Shown: positions 48,731 through 61,600, numbered from the stretch's first letter. The stretch is DNA of 64,000 bases from Acanthochlamys bracteata (GCA_019914995.1 CM034136.1:4789270-4853269), one strand, 5' to 3'. A program made the numbers and translations. The notes: generated by a model from the sequence alone, not told the origin.

Positions 48731-51277
48731 TTGCGTTAGTCGTCTATGCTTCTACATTATAAACCAAAATGTGGAATTTAAAACTATGATGATCTTTTCT
48801 TCTATGCTTTTTTAAAAGCTAAATTTGTCAAAACATAGACACTTCAATACAGACATTCAAATCAGGAGCACACATAGCTGGAAAACTAATAGAAGGCACT
48901 GAGAAACTGATCCATGGGGCTTATACCTAGATTATTAAAAAGTAAACGTAGTTTCTTAAAAGTCATGTGTTTATTTTTACGTAGCAAAAACTGATTTCTC
49001 ATGATCCCTTTCAATAATGAATGAGACTCATATTTACATTATGACATCCTAAGAAATGGTAGCCATCAAATGCAATTCGTAAGTTACTTATTAAATAACC
49101 TAAGCCTTATGTTTGTAAAACGTGCACAACCAATTCAAGAGAATAGAAATGAATTGAGTTGTTAGTTAAAAAATTTAATGCAATATTTCTAACTGAACAA
49201 AACTTACTTTACTACAAAATAACAGTACTATAGTCGACTGGACGTAAACAAATTCTCTGTTTAGCATTTTCTGTTCAGTTCATGTGTAAGCAATATTAGA
49301 AAATTATTCACCACACAAATACGCAAGATTTACGTGGTTCACCAAATAAATTTGCTTAAATTTACGGCCACTCTTTATCAAAAATAAATTTTACTAATTA
49401 TTGTCAAGTTGTTATAATATCAAGATAATATGTTTAGCCAAACACCATTGTCTTAATCGATTCTCTTCTCGAAATAAACCACCAACAGCTTACTAGACTT
49501 ACACGTCTCTCCGACCGCTAACACACAAGTTTTAACCAAGGCCTTGTGCAAACTACGTAGTTTCTTAAAGAATATATTACAAACAACCTTCAAGCACAGG
49601 ATCCCTTTCACATATATTGAGTGTAAGCTCAGTAAAAGTAAGGAGATAATTAAAGAAATGCCCAAGATATATTTAGATAAAGCTCGGCAGTGAGTTGAAA
49701 TGAGTAGATTTTTTTTCTTTTTTCTTGTTTCATTCACTTCTCTGCGTTCTTCTTTTGTTTATTCTTCTTTTTGTATATTTTTCTTCTCTTCGCAGCCTGG
49801 AATGATTCGGATCTCCAAACAGTAATAAATTCTTTTCGTTGTCTCCCTCGTGTGGCTGCTATAGTATTATCAACTTGCTCTTCTACGCCGCTGTCGTTTG
49901 AGATTCCATTAGATATATTTCAACGGTTGGATCTTGATTAAGATAAGTATAATGTCATTAGATCTTCCAGCTAATATTTTAAATCTCAATTGTTTATACT
50001 AGTATGGCTTGATTTGATCTTTTTTTGTAGCATTAAATAAGATTGTCGGGAGTTTTAAATTCTCCCTTGTGTGCTCTTCTTCTTTGTCTATTGTTCAATT
50101 TCTTTGCTCTTTTTGATGGCGCATAGTATGGAGACGATGAACTAATTAGATGACTGGAATACAGCAAGCTCGAATTGAAATTTTTCTTCTGAGTTCATAG
50201 ATCAGCCATGTGAGAATTTCGTCAGGTGTTCATCAGCTCTAAGATGACTTCGGATCAACTTGCTTATTGGGAGCTACAATGTATAGATTTGTTTGTAATA
50301 AAGAGTACTAGTGAGTTGAAGTATGTTGTCATCTTGGTCTTCCACTAAGATCAACTCCAAAATATGTAGTGAAATGATGCTTGAATTTCATCTTGTGAAT
50401 CTTGTATGAAAGCTCTTTGTAGAGTATTCTTTTGTCATCTTTATTGTTTTGATCATTTTGTATGGTAGCTCCAAGAAGCATATCATCGTGATTTATCGCC
50501 GTAGCAATATGGTTTTGATGGCATGTTGACAAAGTGGTTTTGATGGCACCTTTGCTCTAATTTTTGACCTTCACTTGTTGCAATTTCTGCTATACTTGAT
50601 GTGGAATGATAGCAGATTTGATGTTCAACATGTCATCAAATTTTGACTTCAAATAGATGAGAAAATCTTGATCAAACTTCTTCTGAAAATAGGCTTCTTA
50701 AGTGTTTTTGATTTTCTGCAATGTATGTTTTCTAAATTTCTTTCGATCTTTTATGAATTTTTCAAAGTTGTCTAGATCATAATTTGATGAATTCTTTAGT
50801 CAAGATTGTTGTATGCATGTTGTTCTAATTTTGGTAAAAATATACTACTCAAACTGAATTTGCATCACGATCAAATCTGCCTCTGAAATTTTTTAAATGA
50901 TTATTTTCATTCGAATCAAAATCAGCAGCAATCTAATCGGCTATTCTTGTAAGACTTCTCTGTTCGGCTTAACTCAGCTCATCTATTCTGCTCTAATCGA
51001 TCTACTCTATTCTGCTATTTCAACACTTAGGCTTTTTTTTTTTACGCTCGATGTAGAGTATAATATAAAGCAGTTTGTTGGACTATAATTATTTAACAGG
51101 AAGAACTTGTATTTTCAATTCTGCACAACTTAGTTTAAACTATTAATCTACCTAACTCATAAATTATAATTTTTAATATTTGTTATTTTCAAAATAAATT
51201 TTGAAATTCCAACACATTAGAACTAAACAGTCCTTTACCAAACTAACAAGTCCTTGACTGAGAAGTAGGCTGCTTAC

Positions 51278-51437
51278 CTGCAGCATTTCAGTATATCAGA
51301 ATCAGTGAAGCTATCACATAAGTAAGCCAAGTTATCATAATCCATATCTTGGTCAATGTTCTCTTCTTTGAGAATCACCTTATTATTTTAGCACTCTCAC
51401 TCCTATCAATTTTACTCTTTGGAAAACTGTTGTCAAC
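51278..51437 (-). pseudogene. AAA-ATPase exon fragment inside the 4.8-kb element
   Basis: Delimited by GGCAG|GTTGAC and TGCAG|GTAAGC splice-like sites. It encodes SAKIIR and then, one frame over, VILKEENIDQDMDYDNLAY followed by LCDSFTDSDILKCC. This fits the small-domain segment of katanin/ATAD1-type AAA proteins (RVIL..E....D.D...LA..T.G.SGSDL..LC). The frame break before VILK and the loss of the usual GSDL glycine show it is broken. No other AAA motifs (Walker A/B) were seen nearby. Confidence 0.55.
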
Positions 51438-51978
51438 CTGCCATATATCAATATATGTAGAGCTATGAAATTTCATTCAGACTCGATAAGGCTTGACATT
51501 TTGGTGCATAAGTATATCTAAACTTATCTAGCAATAATAAAGCACCAAAACTCAGTATATCCAAGTTCCATTGTATAACATTTTATGTCTAGGTCAATAA
51601 AGGAAAAACGAAATTCTAAGTTCCATTCTACAACATTTGAATAATGAGAAGAAAAAAGAAAAAAAAATAGAGTACAATGATGACAAAAATTAATTAAATA
51701 AAATAGAAAAATCAAACAAAGAGACGATTAGAATCGGGCTGCGGTGAATGCAGTTACCAAATTAATGAAAAAATAAGAAAAATCAACATACCTTTTTAAA
51801 CTAGGAAACAATACCAATTAATAAAGACACTAGACAACAACTTAGTAATTACATGTTCCATACAACGTGATTACTTAGTGATTATCAGTTCACCTAAAAT
51901 TTCAACAAAAAGAAAATTAAAATCAATAAACTTAAAAAAAAGGCATATATTCTAAACTATAAGACAAAAATTTCGTAC

Positions 51979-52270
51979 CTTTGATATTGGTGGACGAGAC
52001 AACATAAAGACGGGGTTAGCAATGGCGACAGCTCTGAAGGGCCGAGGGAAGAGAGGACTTTGAAACACGCTCGTCGGGAGGAGAAGGACATAAGGGACAA
52101 CAAAAAAAGGCTCGCCGGAAAGAGAAGGAGACGAAGGAGCGAAGATCGATGTTGAGTCGAAACACGCTAGCCGGGACAAGAGATTGCTAAGCCGATTGGG
52201 GGAGAGGAGACGGAGAGAAAATCTTAGATCGGGTTTGAGAGAGAAAGCGACTAAATAAGAGAAGAATGGT
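51979..52270 (-). other. CT-rich leader-like exon near the right end of the 4.8-kb element
   Basis: The minus strand is CT-rich with comparatively high GC (CTCTCCGTCTCCTCTCCCCC) and ends at CAAAG|GTACGA, a plausible donor at 51978. It resembles a captured promoter/5' untranslated exon that could drive leftward transcription into the AAA-ATPase fragment. A microsatellite-like TA tract lies just outside at about 52290-52310. Confidence 0.4.
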
Positions 52271-52515
52271 AGAAATGAGTAAGAAATAAAATATATATAT
52301 ATATATATACTGAATTTAATGGGGTTAAAATTGTCACTTCATGCCTTTGGAAGAAAAAAAAACACACGTCGCTAAAAAAAAGCTATTCGAAGTAACTTTT
52401 TTTTTACTTATAAATTAGAAAAATAACTTATAAGCTGGTTATCCGAACGCTCTATATCTACTTTTTGTAGCTTTTTTTAACTTATAAGTTAGAAAAAGCC
52501 TATTCAAACAAACCC

Positions 52516-53708
52516 TAAATGAAACAATCTATTTGTTCCAAAATGAAACAGAATATTTGCACTAAAATAAAATGGACCATAAAAGTCATGAATAAAATAT
52601 ATAATAAAGTTAGATTTAGCTCATATTTTATACCGATCTAGTCAGCCTGCTCTGATACTATATGATAAATTTGAAATTATTATAAAAACACATACAAATC
52701 ATCTTATACTAAATTGCTAAATACCTAGTATCCACAAATCAAAACTGAGAAATAACACAATGTGACGACAAAGTAAGCACTAACACTCCATACATCATAG
52801 CTTAACAGAAGGTCTCTCAGATGTAGAAGGAATAGTAGCCTAGACCTTTAGAGCAACGTTATGCCCTTCAAATGCAAACCCAATTTGCATAGCGCATTAC
52901 ACACATCGAAGAAAGCCTGTGCTGAAATATTTTGTTTGTTGGTATAGACCGGAGCTTCTTGTCTTTCCTTTAAGATGGAGCAAAAAAATGCAATATTGAA
53001 TGAGTATCAGAAAGACATGTAACTTGAAGTGAAGATATTTCCTCGAGTTTTGAAATTTGAAATTTGTGATATAAAAATCTGAAGGCCTACGAACAAGATG
53101 TAGTAAATTTTTTGATGGATATCATTGATGGAACGAGCATATAAAGAACTTTTTGAATGATTACGCTCTAGTGACATTAGAGATAATATTTGAAAAGATC
53201 ATTACTAGAAATTGTTGAGGAAAGGTAAGCCACATGTGAAGTTTAGGACCAAACACTTGTTGCTCGAGCTCATGATACCGATCAAAATGCTTACTAGGAT
53301 CATCTTCAACACGACTAATTACCATAAAGAATACAAGGTGATATTATCATTATTGAAATTTCAGTAATCCATTCAAGTTGAGACATTGCAAAGGAAAGAC
53401 TGAGGACTTCAACGCCAACTATAATAATGACGTAGTGGAAGATTGAGTACCACCATTTGACATTACGGTTAGCTGTTACTAGCAACTAAGTTTTCAACTT
53501 GTGATCTCTATCGTTCTTCTCTTGATCAAAAGTAAGTGTATCTGCTGTTATGGTGATTCTCATGATCATCCTACTTAAATTCTTCCTACACCTTAACTTA
53601 TGATTAAAAGAGATGCAATCAATAAAATTATTGCATAGAGAATAGTTTGGATGATATAGAGAAAATCACAAGAGATTCTTAGAAATATATATATATATAT
53701 ATATATAT
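52516..53708. other. TRIM-like repeat remainder and gene-free spacer
   Basis: 52516-52700 completes the repeat interrupted by the 4.8-kb element, including, on the minus strand, TATAGTATCAGAGCAGGC, a primer-binding-site-like motif. The rest, to the TA tract at 53685-53708, shows no gene. Confidence 0.5.
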
Positions 53709-56424
53709 GGGAGGGATATAGGCACTCCCTCCCCTGTAGACACTCCTGAGTGCACTGTAGGCACTCCAGCAATGAACGGCTGTGATGTTTTCGGATCCAA
53801 ATCACAGCCGTTGTAAACTTCTCCTCTCAATTGAAGTTGTCATTTTTTCTTTCTCTCTCGCGCGGTTCTGATTTGTTCACTAGCGCATCTCTCCCGGATC
53901 TCGCTCTCGAATCAAGCTGAGGCTTCTCTCGTCTGGTCTTCGTCTCCGATCTCCTCCTTTCGGCCGTTTTCGCTTTCGGCTCCTTTCGCTTGATCGATCT
54001 TGCCCCATCTTCGTCTCCAATCCCGCTGCGGCTCCTCTCGTCTGGCCTTCACCTCTCATTTCCTCTGATCTTCTTCTCTTAAACTACACGAATCTCCCCT
54101 ACAACTCGTCGGGTTTTCATCTTGGTCTCGTTCTTTCTTCCGAACACAGAGAAGCTTTGTCTCGTCGGCAGCTACATCGACTTTGAGCTCGAGATTATCT
54201 CTCTCCCTCCCACCTCAGATCAGAAGTTGATTTCTCAGCTGTCTCAGTCAGAATTTGATTCTCAGTCCGACGATGCTTTATTTTAATTCGAATTTTTTGT
54301 TTGAATTTGGATGATTTGCTTTTTAGTTTTGTTGAATATTTTTTAATGTTGTTAATTCCTCTTTGATTTATGGTATATTGTTTGGATTTTATGGTGTATT
54401 GCTTTGAATCAGTTGTTTTTTCTATGGTTGTCGAACTGTGAAGACTTACGGTGCTCTGTGCATGTCTGTTTATTTTAAAACAGGGAAATAATGGAAGCAA
54501 ATTAGGTTGAGCTACAATGCTTTTTTTGCATGTTTGAACACGTAGGTGCTCACAATAGCTTGGGAATAAGACATTCGAGTGTTAGGCACTTCAGTGTAAT
54601 CTAGCATACCAATGTAATCAATGTAATATGGGGATGGAATTGTAACCAATAGTTCCAGTGGAAATGTAACAAGTGCAAGCAATGTAAATATATTTGCATT
54701 GCTGTGATCAGCTTATGTGCAGTGTTACATTCTTTATATAATGCACAATGGTATTAATTATCAAGTGTATGACTTGTATTAAGTGTACGAGTTATATGGT
54801 TTTCGATATTTAAAGGTCTGTAGAACTAATCTCTTTTTATGTACACATAGGCAATATTGTATTATTTTGAATCCAATAGATGTCTACACTACTTATTGAA
54901 AACGTAGTCAAATGTATATACAAGATTTTATATACCTAAATGATGTTGTATCATTGAACCCAACTAGGTACATAAGTAGAACAGAGATTATAGAGTATTT
55001 ATAGTACAATAACAAGCATTCATCAAATTGGTAATTGAAAATATCATATATTGATAATCACAGTAATCCAAATACATTTATATTGTTTGCACTTGTTACA
55101 TTTCCACTAGAGATACTAGTTACAATTTCATCCCCATATTATATTGATTACATTGGTATATTAGAGTACACTGAAATGCCTAACACTAGGATGCCTTATT
55201 TCGAAGCTGTAGTGAACACCTGTTCCAACATGTCGTCCACAACATTGAACATAAGCTGAACATAGCAAATACAACAGAAAGTACTTAATATACTTTCCAA
55301 CAACTACAACAACAGAGAGAGTCGAGGGAGGCTCAGATTCGCCTTTCTCACTCATCCGCTGCTCTCATCCTCTATGTGCTCCTTCTTTATATCACAGTTG
55401 CAGTGATTGCCGGCTAACTTATTAGCCACTGGCCATCCTACTGCCTTACTGGTTACTTTAAGAGACAATGCAAAGAGAGAAAGAACGAACACAAAACAAT
55501 GTAACAAATCTTACATCAGGCAATTTTCACCATCATTGCCTCTTTATCTCGAACATGATTTAAGCACGAACAAAAGCACCGTAGCCCAACCTGATTTAAT
55601 TCCATTGTTTCCCAGTTCTGGCATGAACAGACATGCACAGAGCACCATAAGCCTTCGCAATTCAGCAACCAAAAAAAAAAAAACGATTCAAAGCAATACA
55701 CCATAAAATTAAAGTAATACACCATAAAATCAAAACAATATACCATAAATCAAAGAGCAATCAACAACATTAAAAAATATTCAACAAAAATAAAAAGCAA
55801 ATCATCCAAATTCAAACAGAAAATTCGAATTAAAATAAAACATCGTCGGACTGAGAATCAAATTCCGACTGAGACAGCTGAGAAATCAACTTCTGATCTG
55901 AGGTGGGAGGGAGAGAGATAATCTCGAGCTCAAAGCCGATGTAGCTGCCGACGAGACAAAACTTCTCTCTGTTCGGGAGAGAGAACGAGATGAAGATGAA
56001 AACCCGACGAGTTGTAGGGGAGATTCGTGCAGTTTAAGAGACGAAGATCAGAGGAAATGAGAGGTGAAGGCCAGACGAGAGGAGCCGCAGTGGGATTGGA
56101 GACGAAGACGGGGCGAGATCGACTCGGTCCGAGAGCGATCAAGCGAAAGGAGCCGAAAGCGAAGACGGCCGAAAGGAGAAGATCGAAGACGAAGACCGAA
56201 CGAGAGAAGCCTCAGCTTGATCCGAGAGCGAGATCCGGGAGAGATGCGCTAGTGAACAAATCAGAACCGCGCGAGAGAGAAAGAAAAAATGACAACTTCA
56301 ATTGAGAAGAGAAGTTTACAACGGTTGTGATTTGGATCCGAAAACATCACAGCCGTTCATTGCTGGAGTGCCTACAGTGCACTCAGGAGTGTCTACAGGG
56401 GAGAGAGTGCCTATATCCCTCCCC
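53709..56424. mobile_element. Giant inverted-repeat element in a TA microsatellite
   Basis: Begins GGGAGGGATATAGGCACTCC and ends in its complement (GTGCCTATATCCCTCCCC), flanked on both sides by TATATA tracts. The arms are near-complementary for about 1 kb: AGTGCACTGTAGGCACTCCAG and AATGAACGGCTGTGATGTTT on the left recur inverted on the right; so do TCTGATTTGTTCACTAGCGC, GCTCGAGATTATCTCTCTCC, CAGTCCGACGATG, and, further in, the GGAAATGTAACAAGTGCAAG block at about 54660 against 55090-55110. The right arm has about 370 extra bases at about 55230-55600. No transposase. Terminal motif and site choice tie it to the smaller elements at 5626 and 38516. Confidence 0.88.
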
Positions 56425-57050
56425 ATATATATATATATATATGAGATCTAAAATTATGAACTATTTTTTTGAAAAGTTTTAAAAAAGTGGATAATAAAGT
56501 TAGATATAGTCACACATTGTTTATCAGTAGTTCTGAAATAAGATACATAAAAAATTAGATTTATTCTTTTTTCATCGTCAATTGGTTTTGAAAATAATCT
56601 AAATTCATCATATAGTATCAGATCGAGATTGGATCAGATCGGCTAAAAATATGGGATTAAGTCTTTCTTAATTTATATCCTCTAATGGAGTATTTTTTTA
56701 ATTGAACTGATACAGATGACTTACCATGTAATGAATTTCAATGAATCAGATTATCTATCCTGAAATAAAATAGACTATTTGTACTATAATAAACTTGAAT
56801 GAAGCAGACTTTATTGAAATGAAACGAGCTACTTATCCTATAAGGGAACCATGAAAGTTCTAATTAAAGTGGATAATAAAATTAAATTTAGTTTATATTT
56901 TTAACCGATTCGATCCAGCCTGATTTAATACTGAGTGACGAATTTAAAATTATTTTTAAAATTAATTGACATAAGAGGAGTGATTCCAAATTTCTATACA
57001 TTTTATAACTATTGCCTGGCAATAGATGACTAAATCTTTTTAACATGAAC
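56425..57050. repeat. TRIM-like repeat cluster with opposed copies
   Basis: About 56580-56660 reads forward (CAATTGGTTTTGAAAATAAT, then CATATAGTATCAGATCGAG, a primer-binding-site-like motif). About 56900-57030 carries the same motifs inverted (ATCCAGCCTGATTTAATACTG, AATTAATTGACATAAGAGG). The internal block near 56750-56800 is the uninterrupted relative of the insertion site of the 4.8-kb element. Confidence 0.5.
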
Positions 57051-57487
57051 AAACTAAACAACTAATGACATACTTACCCAGTTAAATCAAAATCTGTATT
57101 CATTAGGGAGCCATGATCTTCGTGACGACAAGACTCAACATTCAAATTCCAAACAGCCAAAATATGTACTAATAGCTTTCAAATTTAAAATCAAAAGTTA
57201 ATAGTCATATACCTTTAGGTAAATAAATAAATATTATTTTCAATTTTAAATTTTCTATGGAATTTGAACGTGTTTTAATTGTTTATCAAAATACTACTAA
57301 AAAATTTGTCGATATCGATAGACCATATATATAGACTCTATTTTTATGAATGTTAAAAAATATATGAAAATTTAAGCTTTAAGTGGTAACAGAAACGAAG
57401 AACGTACATGAAAAAGGTTTAACTTTTAAATAGAAAATGAAGATGATCTTAGACATCTAAAAGAATGCAGCTCTGCTCTACTACTTA

Positions 57488-57732
57488 GGAGCTGTTTGGC
57501 AACATGTTTTGAAAAAATACTTTTTAACTTTTTAGATTAAAAATTTTTGATAATATTGTAAAGAATTTATTTAAAAGTTTAGAAATTATAAAAAAAATTC
57601 TTTGTTGTAAGATTTTATTATTACTTATTTTATTATTATATTTAGATAAAAAAATAGAGTTTATTTTTTAAAGTATGATAAAAATAAACTCTATTCTAAA
57701 AAATATTTTTAAAAAGTATTCCTAAACTCTCC
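57488..57732. mobile_element. Tourist-like MITE with TTA target duplication
   Basis: Left end GGAGCTGTTTGGCAA; right end in reverse complement GGAGAGTTTAGGAAT. Exact TTA flanks at 57485-57487 and 57733-57735. 245 bp, nearly all A/T inside. The left terminus is almost identical to that of the 4.8-kb element at 47693 (GGAGCTATTTGGC). Confidence 0.75.
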
Positions 57733-58297
57733 TTAGTGATTATGGCTTATAAATAACGAAAGTATCAAATAAAAATCTTGTAGGCCAGGTGACATTAGGC
57801 TGAGGCTTCGGATCAGTAGTGTTCTAGTACCTTTTGTCTCATATCGATTTTGAAACTTTTGATGATGATAAAAAGAGTCTCCTTTAGGTCATAGCAAAGC
57901 TGGAACTATATATACTAGTTTTTAATTTTGTGCATAGCATGGGATTTATTTACTTATGGCACTTAAGATTTGATCTTCTGATAAAATATATTATGCTCTT
58001 GTTCAAAATAGTAAAAATAAAGAATTTATATTAACTCTCTGTCTTGGTAGTGCTTCTGTCTTGGTCGAATTGTTTGTTGTTTTGGTCGAGATTAGATAAC
58101 CATGGGAAAGTGCGGAGCAGCAACGGATCAGTTCTTCACCAACCAGAGTCCCATGTTTTGGAATATTATAGTCATTGTTTTCTAGTTTATTTCTTGAATT
58201 GATTGGAGATGGTATAAACCTAGGAAGGTTGATACCAAGATAGATAGGTTCTTAATTGATTATTGTGAGGAATGGAAGAATGAAACTTTAATTGCAG

Positions 58298-58302
<5 letters not shown>

Positions 58303-58328
<26 letters not shown>
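58303..58328. repeat. Poly-T tract
   Basis: An uninterrupted run of about 26 T on the + strand downstream of the NPF stop codon. It could be the A-tail of an inserted retrotranscript or simple slippage; nothing recognisable lies next to it. Confidence 0.9.
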
Positions 58329-58644
58329 GTTTTTCGTTTCTGTCTCATGTACATAACATTCCAATCCTTCATAACAATAACGGACACAAGGACATGATCA
58401 TTCTTTTTTTCCGTCACCTGTCAACTTAGTCCTAATTTCTTCTAAACATGTTTCTACTAGTTTTTTCTTATGATTTCCCAGCAATCAAATTGGAAAAATA
58501 TTTTGCAACCTAATAACGAGTGCTTTAGAAATTCTCCTGCACCTCTCTATGCAGCAGTCTTTTTCATCTAAAAGTTAATTTTACAATCTTTACACAGTTA
58601 TGAAAGTATGTAACTTTTTGTGCATTAGCAGAGTTGCACCTCTG

Positions 58645-61600
58645 CTAGTCTGCTGCAACAACTAACTCAAGATCACCACCGTTTTCCTCATCGGCGTTCT
58701 TCAGAGAGTTTTCACGGTTAGTTATCTCCAACGGCTTAGCAGTGTAGAACATGGCACACAAAATGTAATACCCAAAATTGAGAACCTGCAAAACAGTCAC
58801 AAGCCAGTAGTAGTGATCCAGCTTCCCTCTGTTAATGTTGTCTTGAAGCCAGTTACCCTTGTTCTTCGTGTAGTTGCTCACCAATGTCACCATCAAGGTG
58901 CCCAGATAGTTTCCTATTGATCCCGCAAGCCAGAACAGCGCCGTTGCAGTGCTCCGCATGCTCTCCGGTGCCTGATCGTACATAAATTCCATGTGTCCCA
59001 CTGACGAGAACGCGTCGGCTAGTCCATGTATTGCGTACTGCGGTATTAGCCAGAAGACACTGATGGGCACAGTTACTGACGGGTTGTCTAGCAAACCATG
59101 CTCTATAGCTGCGGCTTTACGTTTCTTCTCTACTAAAGCTGCCGTGACATTGGCGAGTAACGAGATTGCGAGACCGATTCCCATGCGCTGCATGTATGTA
59201 ATGCCTGAGGGCTTGTTTGTGAATCTGCGGGCAACAGGAATAAAGACACGGTCGTAGAAGGCAAGGCTAAGAAGCATTGCGACGACGGAGAAGATGGACA
59301 TAGAAGCTGCAGGAATTTGAAAGTGTTCGGAGAGGTGCCGGTCCATGGAACGTGCTTGCTGCATGGCGAAGGTGTAGTTGTGGGAAGCAGAGGCGATGAT
59401 CATGATACCGACGGTCCAGATCGGGATCATTCGGAGGATAGATTTGAGCTCTTCGATGCGGTGTACTGTTGCTAGTTTCCATAGCCTTGGTTTGCCGGAA
59501 TCCATTAAGTCGCCGTCCGTCACGATCGCAGCACGGTCTAGGAAACTTCAAAATATATTGCAAATTAACTATTTGTTATGGAAGCATATCTCTTCGGGAT
59601 ATGCCAGAAAAGAAAAAATATGTTTACCATGTTTCTTACTTGAGGTTATATTTTATTAAATCAATTTCATATAATATAATTCAATAAAAATATTATATTT
59701 TGTGAAAATACTACACTGAGGATCTCGAGTATAATGCAAAGCGGCACTCAAGCATTTTCGCTTTAATTAATTTATTATCAGCATAGTAAGTGTATATTAT
59801 TTTAGTAGAAAATAAATAAGTAAAAAATATGCTTTTAAAAAATAAATTATATAGTAGTATTAGAAGTGACTTTATTTTAAAAATTTTTAAAAATATAAAA
59901 ATATTTTATATAATTAGAAATTAAAAATAAAATTAATAAAAAGGAGTGAATTTTAGAAAACGCAATCTAACTCATTCAAGAAAAAAATAGTTTTTTATAA
60001 AAAATTTAACAACTATTTTTTTCAGTAAAAAATATATAAACAATCATTTTAATTTAAAATTTTTAAATTTAAAGTTTAGTCAACCATTATCATAGCCAGC
60101 TCTCGTCAATCAGCGCAACATCTTTAATATATTTGGCTCAGTCTTCGTTCAAACCTACAGCCACTTTTGAGAAAGGCACCATATAGAATGGAGCGCAATT
60201 ACGCAATTACCTAAATCATACCAACCCTTTGTACGTGATAATGCATTTGAGGCATGTCCTTTTCTTACCTAGTTTTCATGGGAAGTATAAATGTGAAATA
60301 AACTTAACCAAACTTGACGAAATTTTGAACAAGACCCAAAGTCACGACATGATTTATTTTGACAAAAACGTGAAATTCTGATTAAGACAAATAGCTAGCA
60401 ACTGATTACTTACGTGAGCTGGTTAGTGTGAAGAAGCATGCCAGTGGTGGAGATGTCGGCGTCGAGCTCTTTGTCCTGATACAAAAGCCCGGGGTTTACC
60501 GGCTTCACCGCCTTTCTCTTCTTCACCGCCGCAACAACAACCTGCGTCAGCCTCGTCAAGGGGCTGCCGCCGGGTTTCATTTTGATATAGAGTCGATGCC
60601 CTGTCACAAAAGCAACCACGGAAACAAACATGGCTATCGTTGGAACTCCTAAACCCCAACCCCAACCTACATTATCTTGAATGTACACGACGACCGTTAG
60701 CGCAAGCAGTGCTGCAAAACCCATACTGAAGAAGTAAAGGTTGAAGAAGCTTGACGACTGTGAAGATTTGTTATTAGGACTTGGAGATGCGTGGAACTCG
60801 AACTGGTCGGCGCCGAAGGCTGGCCGGATTCCACCGGAACCGACTGCCGTGCATAGGAGAGAAGAGTAGAGGATGATGAATTGCCATGGAGATGGGGGAG
60901 AGCAGTGTTTATTTTGCCTTGTGCCGATGCATGGTGGTGGCCGGAGCGCCGGCAAGGTGGCTGACACGGTTAGACTAATCATACCCTGTAGGATTAATTA
61001 ACAACATTAATTAATTAATCATAGTTATTAATCGTTACACAATCAAATAAAATTTTGTATGTTGACATGCATTGCTGATATTGAATTGTGTGATATAGTA
61101 GTATGAAATGACAATATTATTTATTATTACTACAAACGATAATTGAAGTAAATAATGAAGGTTTAACACATTGAATATGTCAGAACTAGTGTAGGCAAAT
61201 TAGGCTAATTAGTCCCTACCATAGTTATTACCAATTTTAATAGATCATGTGAAAAATGAAGGAAAAAACAATTTACCATAGTTCTTACATAGAGTTTGTT
61301 TGGATTTAAACTAATTTAGTTCCACCTCACTTATTGGCTTGATAGATCAGATTTATTTTATAAGTTTCTAGATTAAAAATATATGCATTCTAAAAAAAGA
61401 GAATATTACTAGCAAGTAAATGATGGAGCCAACAGTTATGGCCCAAAACCGGCCGGCAAAGGAATCGGCGATAAGAGCACCGACAATAGGTGTTAAGCTT
61501 GCCGTTCCGGCGAAGTTTGTGAGAGTGTTGGATGCCTGAACCATGGGCATGTGCAGCTGCTGCGTGAGGTAAGTTATCATGTTGGCATTGAAACCAACTG

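Larger units (their letters stand above)
47693..52515. mobile_element. PIF/Harbinger-like 4.8-kb non-autonomous element carrying gene fragments
   Basis: Bounded by TAA on both sides (47690-47692 and 52516-52518). Inverted ends are GGAGCTATTTGGC on the left and, in reverse complement, GGGTTTGTTTGAA. It interrupts a TRIM-like repeat: the joined flanks TGTCCT-TAAATGAAACAATC match an uninterrupted relative at about 56757-56790 (TATCCTGAAATAAAATAGAC). No transposase was found. Inside, on the minus strand, are a CT-rich leader-like exon, an AAA-ATPase exon fragment and an unidentified C-terminal fragment, which suggests captured host sequence. The middle, about 49290-51213, looks like a further AT-rich insertion (ends TGTAAGC and CCAACA), not resolved. 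Confidence 0.6.
57050..58644. other. Spacer downstream of the NPF gene
   Basis: Contains a MITE at 57488-57732 and a poly-T run near 58303-58328. The last about 200 bases are probably the NPF 3' untranslated region. No other gene seen. Confidence 0.5.

Noticed and set aside
49453..49737. 94-codon minus-strand frame with a hydrophobic stretch
   Set aside because: Composition follows A/T-rich and poly-A/T DNA inside a repeat-like segment; no recognisable protein.
49290..51213. A second full LTR retrotransposon within the 4.8-kb element
   Set aside because: TG/CA-like ends and a GATTTACGTGGTTCACC-type motif are suggestive, but no matching 5-bp duplication and no pol motif were found, so it was left as an unresolved AT-rich insertion.
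55930..56305. Arg/Glu-rich and Ser/Pro-rich frames on both strands
   Set aside because: They arise from the GC-rich arm of the inverted-repeat element and have mirror frames in the left arm; no domain evidence.
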